Source: Roseivirga sp. (GTDB taxonomy: Bacteria > Bacteroidota > Bacteroidia > Cytophagales > Cyclobacteriaceae). Taken from it: DNA of 64,000 nt. Position numbers and translations under genes: made by a program. The notes under the pieces were generated by a model. That model did no database searches. It had not been told where the DNA came from and saw only the letters and a list, made by a program, of their open reading frames with translations. The stretch spans positions 124,001 to 188,000 of the forward strand of contig JAAWWF010000010.1 of the NCBI GenBank assembly GCA_021404565.1. Reading direction: 5' to 3'. This document shows positions 8,786 to 18,620 of this stretch, piece by piece. Numbering within the stretch: position 1 is the first letter of the stretch; each line of letters begins with the position of its first letter.

Positions 8786-9636
8786 TGACTTACTCTTGAA
8801 TACTCTTCAACTCCATCGAATACGGACTCGTCATTTGAGTACTTATCAAAGAATTTCTGAATCTCTTTTGGCTTGGCTGTGATGAGCACTGTGCCATCGA
8901 TCTTCTCATGATCAATTCTGATCAGATTACTTTCGAAGAGCTTGTTCATTTTATCCAGGTCGAATTGGGTCAGCACCAGGCGATCTCCGTCTAATTCCAT
9001 TTTCATAAACATATGTACAGGAAACCACACCATCGATTCGAAAGCCTTGTTGGACATTTCGCTGTCAGTGGGGTACAAGTCCATAAAAATATCTTCCCCG
9101 ATCTGTGCCAGATGAACAACGTACTTGAGCTCCTCCCCTTCGTGCACGGTCGTCATGATATACGATTGATCGTCATTTGAGTAGCTCAGCTTTTTTCCCG
9201 GACTTCCTAATTTGACAATAGCTGTGGCCATTTCTTCAAGTTTCTCGGCCATCTTATCGCCAAATTCATCCATCGTAGCCTCTAACTCCTTTTCATAGTA
9301 AGCCTTGATTCTTTCCCGATCGCGAATGGTGTCACCATCTTCTATAATGTATTCATCACCGTCAAACTCTATGCTGAAATTTTGGCTTATTTTCGGAGTA
9401 GTTCCTTTAGACAATTTCGCCTGTGGCTGCCCCACGGTAATTGTGGCATCTACATTAAAGCCCGGTTCGAAAATTATGTAGTCGTCAGGGCCGTCACCTA
9501 CTTTCCATTTACCTACAAGATCCGGCAAGTACACCAGGGTGTCTTCTGTATAAATGGGAAAAAGTGAATATACACATGAGCTCATGCACATCATTAAGAT
9601 GGCCAGTACTGCGATTGATTTTGCTTTTGTTTTCAT
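8782..9636 (-). CDS. Lipoprotein encoded at the head of a LytTR two-component operon
   Basis: About 284 residues from the ATG at 9636. That start is chosen because it begins a lipoprotein signal (MKTKAKSIAVLAILMMCMSSC) with lipobox MSSC; the frame extends about 42 codons upstream without signal character. The mature part is acidic and beta-rich (YLPDLVGKWKVGDGPDDYI, RLVLTQFDLDKMNKLF). I do not recognise a named family. Its stop overlaps the start of the histidine kinase gene (8782-8785), so it is cotranslated with the kinase. It could be a ligand-binding or stress-reporting accessory of that kinase, but this rests on context only. Confidence 0.7.
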   Translation of the reverse strand: MKTKAKSIAVLAILMMCMSSCVYSLFPIYTEDTLVYLPDLVGKWKVGDGPDDYIIFEPGFNVDATITVGQPQAKLSKGTTPKISQNFSIEFDGDEYIIEDGDTIRDRERIKAYYEKELEATMDEFGDKMAEKLEEMATAIVKLGSPGKKLSYSNDDQSYIMTTVHEGEELKYVVHLAQIGEDIFMDLYPTDSEMSNKAFESMVWFPVHMFMKMELDGDRLVLTQFDLDKMNKLFESNLIRIDHEKIDGTVLITAKPKEIQKFFDKYSNDESVFDGVEEYSRVSQ

Positions 9637-9829
9637 GATATTCGTTTTTTTGAGTTTTTTTGCCCTTGGGCTCGTTTTGTTGTTTTGATGATTCAAAGGT
9701 GTAGATTGAACCATCGGCCTCAAAAAAATCTCGGTGAACGAGACAAAACTCCCGATGAACAAGAAAATTCATCCTGTTTACCCGGTAATAAACTCAAAAG
9801 AGACAGACTCAGCAGCTCCGATCAATGGA

Positions 9830-10351
9830 CTATTGCTCGCTTAAAATGACCTCCACAGCCTCTGCAAAACTATGCACTCTCACATCTGCCAGCTCAGTTT
9901 CAGGTACCAGGGCCATTATCTGCATGGCTTTTACACCCAGTTTTTTGGCAGGCACCAGGTCTCTTTCCTTGTCGCCTATCATCCAGGACTGAGCCGGATC
10001 GACATTAAAGCGGGCCATGCCTTTCTCAAGCATAAGCGAATCGGGTTTGCGCATAAGCGACTTGCTGATATGATCTACCAGCGGGGCATAGTATAAGTGA
10101 TCGAGCGAGTTATCACAGGCTTTTTGCAGAATCTCGTGGCAATCGACCACCACCTGCTCATCATAATACCCTCGGGCAATACCACTCTGATTGGTTACTA
10201 CCACCAGTCGGTATCCAGCAGCTTTCAATCGCTTCAATCCATCCGGTACATCAGCCGGAATCACAAACTCATCTACATGCATGATATGCCGCCCTATCTC
10301 TTCATTCAACACACCATCCCTGTCCAAAAACACACACTTCTCTTTAATCAC
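9830..10351 (-). CDS. gmhB: GmhB-like heptose-bisphosphate phosphatase (HAD-IIIA)
   Basis: 173 residues. Motif I FLDRDGVLNEE carries the nucleophile Asp10 and acid/base Asp12. Motif II is VVVTNQSGIARGYY, motif III Lys lies in MRKPDS, and motif IV is MIGDKERDLVPAKKLG. The family removes the 7-phosphate from D-glycero-manno-heptose 1,7-bisphosphate in lipopolysaccharide core synthesis. The cysteine zinc loop (CxH...CxC) of E. coli GmhB is absent: here the segment reads YYAPLVDHISKSLMRKP. Related histidinol-phosphate phosphatases are an alternative. The start is GTG at 10351, since no in-frame ATG gives a complete motif I. Confidence 0.8.
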   Translation of the reverse strand: MIKEKCVFLDRDGVLNEEIGRHIMHVDEFVIPADVPDGLKRLKAAGYRLVVVTNQSGIARGYYDEQVVVDCHEILQKACDNSLDHLYYAPLVDHISKSLMRKPDSLMLEKGMARFNVDPAQSWMIGDKERDLVPAKKLGVKAMQIMALVPETELADVRVHSFAEAVEVILSEQ

Positions 10352-10481
10352 AACTATCGTTTATCAATTCATTACTAACAAATCCTTCATTCCTCCGTTA
10401 ATTTGATACTCAAACCTGTATCTAAAGCTGTTAAATAGGGTTAATGAAGAAACCTTAATCAGCGAATATACATTATTATAT

Positions 10482-10489
10482 TACCTTTG
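10482..10489 (+). promoter_or_regulatory. -7 element of the mannosyltransferase gene
   Basis: TACCTTTG fits the Bacteroidota TAnnTTTG consensus and lies 14 nt before the ATG at 10504, implying a very short leader. No clear -33 TTG is visible at the usual distance. Confidence 0.5.
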
Positions 10490-10503
10490 GGCAGTCCCTG
10501 AAA

Positions 10504-11274
10504 ATGAGTCATAGTTTAGTAATCATACCGACCTACAATGAGAAGGAAAACATCGAAGAGATTGTAGAAGCTGTCATGCAACAGCCTACACCATTCGATC
10601 TTTTGATTGTGGATGATGCCTCACCAGATGGTACTGCTGATATTGTCAGGTCATTGCAAGGAAAATATGAAGGCAGGCTTCATATGGAAGAGCGCGAGGG
10701 AAAACTAGGACTGGGCACGGCCTATATCCATGGCTTTCGCTGGGCCCTGAAAAGACACTATGAGTTTATCTTCGAAATGGATGCCGATTTTTCTCATAAT
10801 CCGGCCGACCTGAATAAGCTCTACCATGCCTGTCATGATGAGGGTAGCGATATGTCTATTGGCTCCCGTTATGTTACAGGAGTTAATGTGGTCAACTGGC
10901 CAATGAGCCGCGTAATGCTCTCTTATTTTGCCAGCTATTATGTACGCTTTATCACAGGCCTGCCCATTACCGATACTACTGCGGGCTTTAAATGCTACAG
11001 CAGAAAGGTATTGGAGACGATAGATCTGGCCAAGGTGAGATTTATGGGATATGCCTTCCAGATTGAAATGAAATTTCTGACCTGGAAATACGGTTTTAAG
11101 ATCAAGGAAGTACCGATCATCTTTACCGATCGCACTAAAGGCAAGTCTAAAATGAGTGGTGGTATCGTGAAGGAAGCCGTCATTGGTGTGCTGCAAATCA
11201 AGATCGGTAGTCTTTTCAAAACCTATCGCAGAGATATGGAATTGAGCCCAAGTCTGGCAACCGGGGAGGAGTAA
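10504..11274 (+). CDS. Polyprenol-phosphate mannosyltransferase (DPM1-like GT2)
   Basis: 256 residues of GT-A fold. The N-terminal SLVIIPTYNEKENIEEIV and LLIVDDASPDGTADIV bind the nucleotide, and EMDADFSHNPADL is the DxD metal site. The acceptor region contains GSRYVTGVNVVNWPMSR and TTAGFKCYSRKVLE. This matches the short, tail-less dolichol/polyprenol monophosphomannose synthases, which transfer mannose from GDP-mannose to a lipid carrier at the inner face of the membrane. No C-terminal GtrA-like membrane domain is present. A TAnnTTTG element directly upstream supports the start. Other hexoses as donor substrate cannot be excluded. Confidence 0.88.
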   Translation: MSHSLVIIPTYNEKENIEEIVEAVMQQPTPFDLLIVDDASPDGTADIVRSLQGKYEGRLHMEEREGKLGLGTAYIHGFRWALKRHYEFIFEMDADFSHNPADLNKLYHACHDEGSDMSIGSRYVTGVNVVNWPMSRVMLSYFASYYVRFITGLPITDTTAGFKCYSRKVLETIDLAKVRFMGYAFQIEMKFLTWKYGFKIKEVPIIFTDRTKGKSKMSGGIVKEAVIGVLQIKIGSLFKTYRRDMELSPSLATGEE

Positions 11275-11358
11275 TTAGCAACTAAACCTGGTCAGAGGTA
11301 AGAAAATCCTCGAAGCGAGACGCTTCAGCAAGTGGAATGTGCCAGTACATTAACCAAC

Positions 11359-12576
11359 CTAGTCGAATCTAATCGCCTTAACCGGCCTTATACGGGCAAT
11401 GATGGCCGTGGGTAGAAAAAGCACCAGGGAAATAATCAGTAGCGCCAACAGGTTCAGACCTATGGTAATGCCAAAATCCCAATCGATGGGCACATACTCC
11501 ATATAGTAGTTTTGCGGGTCAAGTGGAATTATGTGCAGGTAATGTTGAATAAGGCCGAATACAATCGCGATCAGGTTACCATATACGAGTCCTTTTACCA
11601 CCAGCCGGATGCCATTGTAAGAGAAGATTCTTCGAATCTGGCGATCGGTGGCTCCTAATGCCTTGAATACACCAATCATTTGGGTGCGTTCCATAACAAG
11701 AATGAAGATGACCGAAACCATATTAAAACAAGCCACAATAAGAATAAGCCAGATAAAAATGGATACATTCTGGCTGAGCAGATTGAGCCAATCGAAAATC
11801 TGAATAAACTTCTCATCCACCCGTTCTGAGTATTGATCAATACTCAGTTTATTCACCAAAGCGTTATCAGCCGCCTCCAGATCATCCACATCATTGATAA
11901 AAACCTCAAAGCCTCCTACTTCCTCTGCTTTCCATTTATTCAGGGTTCTTACCAGATTGATATCACCAATAATAATGTTTTCATCAAAGTTATCGAGAGC
12001 GGTATTGAAAATGCCAACCACGGTAAATCTCCTTATACGCGGTGGCTCCATGATAAAGTACCCCACTACCCTGTCACCCACACTTATTCCTATATCATTC
12101 GCCATTCGCTGGCTTATCAGCACCTGGTTGGCCTTGGTAGTATCGCTAAAATTCAGAAACTCGCCTTGTACCAGGTATGGCTCAAAAACTTCCTTTTTAA
12201 ACGACTCTGAGATACCCTTGTAAAGCATACCAAAAACCTCATCGTCTTTGGTGAGCAGACCTGGCTTATGTGCATACTCCTGGATAAAGTCTACGTAAGG
12301 GTCGGCTTCGATGGCCTTTCTTCGCGAGTCTTCGAGTGTAATAGGCTTTTCTTCAAAGGAATTGGCCAGAGAGAATTTCTTAACCTGGATATGGCCGGAA
12401 AAACTAAAAATCTTATCCTTGATATTCTCCTGAAAACCACCCAGAATCATAAAGGTCACCAGCATGATCGCAATGCCCAGGGCCACGCTGGCAATGGCAA
12501 TCTTGTGGATCACGGCAGAGAAACTATTCCTACCGGGACTACTGATTCTTTTGGCTATGAAATAAGGGAGGTTCAA
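11359..12576 (-). CDS. LolC/LolE-like lipoprotein-releasing permease
   Basis: 405 residues. An N-terminal amphipathic start and first membrane helix (NSFSAVIHKIAIASVALG) are followed by a periplasmic MacB-like domain of about 220 residues. The C-terminal FtsX domain has three helices, with ERTQMIGVFKALGATDRQI as the coupling helix. LolC/E-type proteins extract lipoproteins from the inner membrane with the LolD ATPase. The start is TTG at 12576 (MNLPYFIAKRI), which gives the standard family N-terminus. No lolD gene is adjacent. Confidence 0.85.
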   Translation of the reverse strand: MNLPYFIAKRISSPGRNSFSAVIHKIAIASVALGIAIMLVTFMILGGFQENIKDKIFSFSGHIQVKKFSLANSFEEKPITLEDSRRKAIEADPYVDFIQEYAHKPGLLTKDDEVFGMLYKGISESFKKEVFEPYLVQGEFLNFSDTTKANQVLISQRMANDIGISVGDRVVGYFIMEPPRIRRFTVVGIFNTALDNFDENIIIGDINLVRTLNKWKAEEVGGFEVFINDVDDLEAADNALVNKLSIDQYSERVDEKFIQIFDWLNLLSQNVSIFIWLILIVACFNMVSVIFILVMERTQMIGVFKALGATDRQIRRIFSYNGIRLVVKGLVYGNLIAIVFGLIQHYLHIIPLDPQNYYMEYVPIDWDFGITIGLNLLALLIISLVLFLPTAIIARIRPVKAIRFD

Positions 12577-12609
12577 GAATATACTTAATTTTGAGACTTA
12601 CGCATCGGC

Positions 12610-12617
12610 CAAAGATA
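12610..12617 (-). promoter_or_regulatory. -7 element of the LolE-like gene
   Basis: On the minus strand TATCTTTG matches TAnnTTTG and lies about 33 nt before the TTG start at 12576. This supports the upstream TTG start over internal ATGs. Confidence 0.5.
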
Positions 12618-12627
12618 AACGAACAGA

Positions 12628-13779
12628 ATGATTAGAATCCTGTTTACATTCCTAATTTTATTTTCATTGTTCAGTTGTCAGTCTCAGGACCTGAAGCTAG
12701 GCGCTGAAAAAATGGACGAATACCTACCTCTGCTTGAGGGAAAACGGGTGGCACTGGTAGTCAACCAGACTTCCGTTATAGGTGAAACACATCTCGTGGA
12801 TACCCTCTTCGACCGAGGTGTACAAATCACCAAGGTAATGGCTCCTGAGCATGGTTTCCGGGGAGAAGCACCGGATGGGGAAACTATTGATAACTCAAAA
12901 GATTCAAGAACGGGTATCCCCATCATCTCCATTTATGGCAAGACCAAAAAACCGACTCCTGATATGCTGGAAGATGTGGATATACTCATTTTTGATATTC
13001 AGGATGTAGGTATTCGTTTCTACACCTATATCAGCACCATGCACTATGTAATGGAGGCTGCTGTAGAAAATAACAAGCAGGTAATCATCCTGGATCGACC
13101 AAACCCCAATGGCATGTATATAGATGGCCCGGTAAAGGAAGATGACATCGAGGCATTTGTTGCCAAACACCCCATTCCGATCGTGCACGGACTTACGGTC
13201 GGTGAGCTGGCCCAAATGATCAATGGAGAAAACTGGCTTGAGAGTGGAGAGGCCTGTGATCTGACTATTATTGAAATGGATGGATGGGACCATAACAGCA
13301 CCTACAATTTGCCCATAAAACCGTCTCCCAACCTGCCAACCAATAATTCAGTTACCCTCTACCCTTCTCTGGGGCTTTTTGAAGGGACTGTGGTAAGCGT
13401 GGGCAGAGGCACAGATTTCCCCTTCGAGGTCATCGGTCACCCCGACTACTCCAAAGGAACCTTCAGCTTCACACCCGCCCCTAACCAGGGCTCTAAGTAT
13501 CCACCTATGGAAGGCAAGGATTGTAAAGGGCAGTACTTTGGTGATACAGAGGCCAAACATGAATTGACCCTTAAATACTTGCTCGATTACCATGCTGACA
13601 TCAAGGATGACACCACCTTTTTCAGGTCATATATCAATCTATTGTCAGGTACGAAAGACTTTAAAACCCAGGTGGAGCAAGGTTGGACCGAAGCGGAAAT
13701 CAAAGCCACATGGCAACCCGGTCTGGACCAGTACAAGGCCATGAGAAAAAAGTATCTGCTTTACACCGATTTTGAATAG
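12628..13779 (+). CDS. namZ: DUF1343 lipoprotein, NamZ-type exo-beta-N-acetylmuramidase
   Basis: 383 residues. The signal MIRILFTFLILFSLFSCQS ends in a lipobox (LFSC), so the protein is a predicted lipoprotein. The body has the DUF1343 signature: VALVVNQTSVIG, MAPEHGFRGEAPDGE, DVDILIFDIQDVGIRFYTYI, ILDRPNPNG and SVGRGTDFPFEVIG. DUF1343 was characterised as NamZ, family GH171, which removes terminal N-acetylmuramic acid from peptidoglycan fragments. The Glu in PEHGFRG is a likely catalytic residue of the family. Neighbours do not encode other cell-wall recycling enzymes, so assignment rests on sequence. Confidence 0.85.
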   Translation: MIRILFTFLILFSLFSCQSQDLKLGAEKMDEYLPLLEGKRVALVVNQTSVIGETHLVDTLFDRGVQITKVMAPEHGFRGEAPDGETIDNSKDSRTGIPIISIYGKTKKPTPDMLEDVDILIFDIQDVGIRFYTYISTMHYVMEAAVENNKQVIILDRPNPNGMYIDGPVKEDDIEAFVAKHPIPIVHGLTVGELAQMINGENWLESGEACDLTIIEMDGWDHNSTYNLPIKPSPNLPTNNSVTLYPSLGLFEGTVVSVGRGTDFPFEVIGHPDYSKGTFSFTPAPNQGSKYPPMEGKDCKGQYFGDTEAKHELTLKYLLDYHADIKDDTTFFRSYINLLSGTKDFKTQVEQGWTEAEIKATWQPGLDQYKAMRKKYLLYTDFE

Positions 13780-13895
13780 TGATCATATTAAGTGTATTTC
13801 GCCCCTTTATTGCTGCAGGGTAATGACAATCGCTTAAATGTGTTTTGTAATCGGGGTCAGGAAAAAGATATTTAATTAAGTCCATAAAGAAGTAG

Positions 13896-14816
13896 ATGCA
13901 GGAGTTAAGAATCATATACATGGGTACCCCGGAATTTGCGGTACCGAGCTTGCAAATTCTGGTGGAAAACGGAATGAATGTGGTGGCGGTCATTACTGCT
14001 CCCGACAAGCCTAAGGGCCGGGGACAAAAGCTGGCTACCTCTCCGGTTAAAGATTACGCGGTATCTCAAAACATACCGGTGCTCCAACCCCGAAACCTGA
14101 AGTCACCCGAATTTCTGCAGGAACTCAAGAGCTATAATGCCAACTTACAGATTGTGGTGGCCTTTCGTATGCTGCCTGTGGTGGTCTGGGATATGCCCGA
14201 AATCGGTACTTTCAACCTTCATGGTTCACTGCTACCTCAGTACCGTGGTGCCGCTCCGATCAACTGGGCCATTATCAATGGAGAAAAAGAAACGGGTGTA
14301 ACTACTTTTTTTCTAAAGCATGAGATAGACACAGGCAATATCATTTTCCAGGAAAAAGAGATCATCGAGGAAGACGATACAGTCGGCACCCTATATGGGC
14401 GCTTGATGGAAAGAGGTGCCAACCTGGTACTCAAAACGGTCAGGGCCATTGCTGAAGGAGACTACCCACAACTACCACAGGATGAAGATCAGGAGATCAA
14501 ACATGCTCCTAAAATCTTCAAGGAGACCTGCGAGATTGACTGGACCAAATCGTCTGAAGAGATTTATAACTTTATCAGGGGTTTGTCTCCGTACCCTGCC
14601 GCCTGGACCCATTTGGCCGGGAAGAAATTTAAGATCTACGGAGCTAAAAAAACGAGCTTCCAGTCTGCCGGAGAAAACCCGGGAGATTTTGACACCGACA
14701 ACAAAACCTACTTGCATATTCAGACTGGTGGCAGCCCACTGTCTATCACTGAGCTACAGATGGAAGGAAAAAAGAGAATGGATATTGAATCATTTTTAAG
14801 AGGCACCAAGCTATGA
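13896..14816 (+). CDS. fmt: Methionyl-tRNA formyltransferase
   Basis: 306 residues, normal length. LRIIYMGTPEFAVPSLQIL starts the N-terminal domain. NLHGSLLPQYRGAAPINWA carries the catalytic Asn-His pair, and HEIDTGNII supplies the catalytic Asp. The C-terminal OB-like domain (IRGLSPYPAAWT) binds tRNA. It formylates initiator Met-tRNA with 10-formyltetrahydrofolate. The stop overlaps the start of folA by an ATGA (14813-14816), which couples two folate-linked genes in one operon. Confidence 0.97.
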   Translation: MQELRIIYMGTPEFAVPSLQILVENGMNVVAVITAPDKPKGRGQKLATSPVKDYAVSQNIPVLQPRNLKSPEFLQELKSYNANLQIVVAFRMLPVVVWDMPEIGTFNLHGSLLPQYRGAAPINWAIINGEKETGVTTFFLKHEIDTGNIIFQEKEIIEEDDTVGTLYGRLMERGANLVLKTVRAIAEGDYPQLPQDEDQEIKHAPKIFKETCEIDWTKSSEEIYNFIRGLSPYPAAWTHLAGKKFKIYGAKKTSFQSAGENPGDFDTDNKTYLHIQTGGSPLSITELQMEGKKRMDIESFLRGTKL

Positions 14817-15316
14817 TCAGAACCATTGTAGTTGCCACCTCACATAACAGGGCCATAGGAAAAGACAACGACCTCCTCTGGCACCTGCCCGATGATTTCA
14901 GGTTTTTTAAAGAGACCACACGGAACCATCACATTCTGATGGGCCGCAAGACTTATGAATCGCTTGGCAAACCATTACCCAAAAGGGTCTCTATCGTGAT
15001 TACCCGAAATCCTGAGTTTTCATTACCGGAAGGCCACCATGTGGTGAGCAGTTTAGAGGCTGCCCTGAGCATTGGCGAAGAGGCCGGATTGGAAGAGATC
15101 ATGATCATCGGTGGTGGCAAAATCTATAAAGAGTCGCTTGACAAAGGCCTGGTAGACAAAATGTACATTACCGAGATAGCCGCAGAGGTTGAGGGTGCCG
15201 ACACCTTCTTTCCCGAGTTTGACAGATCAGAGTGGACAGAAGCACAGCGGGTACATCACCCTGCTGACGAGCGGCATCAGTACGCCTTTGATTTTGTGAC
15301 TTACCTTAAAAATTAA
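14813..15316 (+). CDS. folA: Dihydrofolate reductase
   Basis: 167 residues. IVVATSHNRAIGKDNDLLWHLPDD contains the substrate-binding Asp of the family (within LPDD) and the Met20-type loop region. HHILMGRKTYESLG and IMIIGGGKIYKES are the NADPH-binding motifs, and MYITEIAAEVEGADTFFP matches the C-terminal sheet. It reduces dihydrofolate to tetrahydrofolate, the cofactor source for the upstream formyltransferase. It is translationally coupled to fmt. Confidence 0.97.
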   Translation: MIRTIVVATSHNRAIGKDNDLLWHLPDDFRFFKETTRNHHILMGRKTYESLGKPLPKRVSIVITRNPEFSLPEGHHVVSSLEAALSIGEEAGLEEIMIIGGGKIYKESLDKGLVDKMYITEIAAEVEGADTFFPEFDRSEWTEAQRVHHPADERHQYAFDFVTYLKN

Positions 15317-15319
15317 GGC

Positions 15320-15805
15320 TTAGCGCTTAAAGATGTGCTGATTCCGCATAAAGAACTCATCCGTCCCTTCATATTTCACCTTTTTAGTAACGGTGATTTT
15401 TGAGGTACTCACTACTATAGTTTTCTGGAAATCAGCCTTCCGGTTATTGTCCTTTCCGGTGCTTTTCAACTCCATGGTCCAGTTTTCCATATCATCAATT
15501 TCGGTAGATACTAAGTCCCATCTCCCGTTATAGTAAACCTTCTCTCCGCGAAGCTCAAACTTGCCCTTTCGTTTTTCGATGGCCCCTCCCGGTTCTGTAT
15601 AGAAATACTCAAAGCTCAGCCCCTTTTCACTATAGGTGGCCACCAGTTTTACAGGCAGGGTGACCAGTGTTTTATCATCTCCATAGTTGAGGTAGGTCAG
15701 GTTTCCTTCCCAGTCTCCCTTAAATACTTTCAGATGATCGTTGGTAAGGTTGGCATCAATCAGAAATCCGATACTTAATAGAATGGCTGCTGCTAAAGTT
15801 TTCAT
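15320..15805 (-). CDS. Small exported beta-rich protein of unknown function
   Basis: About 161 residues from the ATG at 15805, which starts a short export signal (MKTLAAAILLSIGFLIDA); the frame extends 20 codons further upstream. The mature part is a run of amphipathic strands (DWEGNLTYLNYGDDKTLVTL, FELRGEKVYYNGRWDLVS) that resembles a lipocalin-like or FABP-like barrel. I cannot assign a named family. It converges with folA, with only 3 nt between the stop codons. Confidence 0.6.
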   Translation of the reverse strand: MKTLAAAILLSIGFLIDANLTNDHLKVFKGDWEGNLTYLNYGDDKTLVTLPVKLVATYSEKGLSFEYFYTEPGGAIEKRKGKFELRGEKVYYNGRWDLVSTEIDDMENWTMELKSTGKDNNRKADFQKTIVVSTSKITVTKKVKYEGTDEFFMRNQHIFKR

Positions 15806-16002
15806 GATAATTATTTTGGTTGTCTTCTTTTCCAAAAGCCTGCCAAAAACATAAAAACCTGGCACACAATCATTTATAACTTCATTCTCCCAGTTTACTG
15901 TTCCGAAACGAAACAGATCGATGACGCAAAGCGGAACAGTTTTATAAGCTCAACATGCCCCCTGTCTATATGTTTTCTTCGATGTAGGTAAAAAGAGTCT
16001 GA

Positions 16003-17685
<1,683 letters not shown>

Positions 17686-17702
17686 TATAGCTTATGGGGC
17701 TT

Positions 17703-17727
17703 CTTCCCTCCTCTTATAGCAGGGAAG
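17703..17727. terminator. Weak hairpin after the ABC-F gene
   Basis: CTTCCCT (17703-17709) and AGGGAAG (17721-17727) pair over an 11-nt loop. There is no T-tract, so its role as a terminator is tentative. Confidence 0.35.
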
Positions 17728-17843
17728 ATTGTAAACAAAGGGCAATCACTCATAGATACTTTCTTGTCTATTTGAATACTTAGGAAGAATAATCTTATAG
17801 GTTTTATTTCGTTTCTTTAGGGTAAGATTTCCAAGCTAATTCT

Positions 17844-18557
17844 ATGAAGAAACTTCTGTTATTGGTATTTGCCATATTAGCACTCAATGCCCGGGCTCAA
17901 AGACTGGATGAAAACAGACTCGAGTTGAATCTGTGGCATCCCGGAGAGGTGACCCTGCAAGACGGCCGGGTGGTTAAAGGCAAAATTAACTTTAATTATG
18001 TGATTGATATGATCAGAGTGCAGAGCGATGGTCAGCTTAATACCTTCAATCATAAGCAGATTCTGGAGTTTCAGGTATTTAAAGAGGAAGAAGATCGCAT
18101 TGTCTACTACAAATCTCTGAATCTGCCCATTGGCCATAAAATCTACGAAGTGGTAGGTGAGGATGCAGAAAAAGCCTTGCTGGTTACCACTGTCATCGAC
18201 AGAGAAGCCCAAACCGAGTACACCAACCTTGGATTTTATAACCCCCGATACCGGTACAACGCACTGCCGCCCACCCCAGGTACACCGGGAACCCGTACCT
18301 ATACGGTGAGCAGGAAAGCTGAGTCTTTCTTCATCATCAGAAATACCGGAAAGATTGATGAAATCGGCACCATTGTTATCACCCGAAACAATAGCAGGGG
18401 ACAGTTGAAGTCCACTATTAAAAGGAAAAAGCTTATCAAGATTCTCAAAGAATATGATCCCAACATTGAGCAATACCTGGAAACCAATGACATTGACCTG
18501 AGAAGACGCAAGGAATTGATCAAGGCTATTCTGTCCGTGATGGATACTGGAGAATAA
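17844..18557 (+). CDS. Exported protein of unknown function
   Basis: 237 residues. It begins with a cleavable signal (MKKLLLLVFAILALNARAQ). The N-terminal half is a beta-rich segment in which GEVTLQDGRVVKGKINFNY suggests a small barrel often seen in Bacteroidota periplasmic proteins. The C-terminal half is basic and helical (KRKKLIKILKEYDPNIEQYL) and ends in IKAILSVMDTGE. I do not recognise the family. It is transcribed in the same direction as the fusion gene at 18621, 63 nt away. Confidence 0.6.
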   Translation: MKKLLLLVFAILALNARAQRLDENRLELNLWHPGEVTLQDGRVVKGKINFNYVIDMIRVQSDGQLNTFNHKQILEFQVFKEEEDRIVYYKSLNLPIGHKIYEVVGEDAEKALLVTTVIDREAQTEYTNLGFYNPRYRYNALPPTPGTPGTRTYTVSRKAESFFIIRNTGKIDEIGTIVITRNNSRGQLKSTIKRKKLIKILKEYDPNIEQYLETNDIDLRRRKELIKAILSVMDTGE

Positions 18558-18620
18558 GCGTCCACATCTCATTGATTACTGGAAATAAGCATCCTATCTT
18601 CACCATCATTTTTTAAGCAG

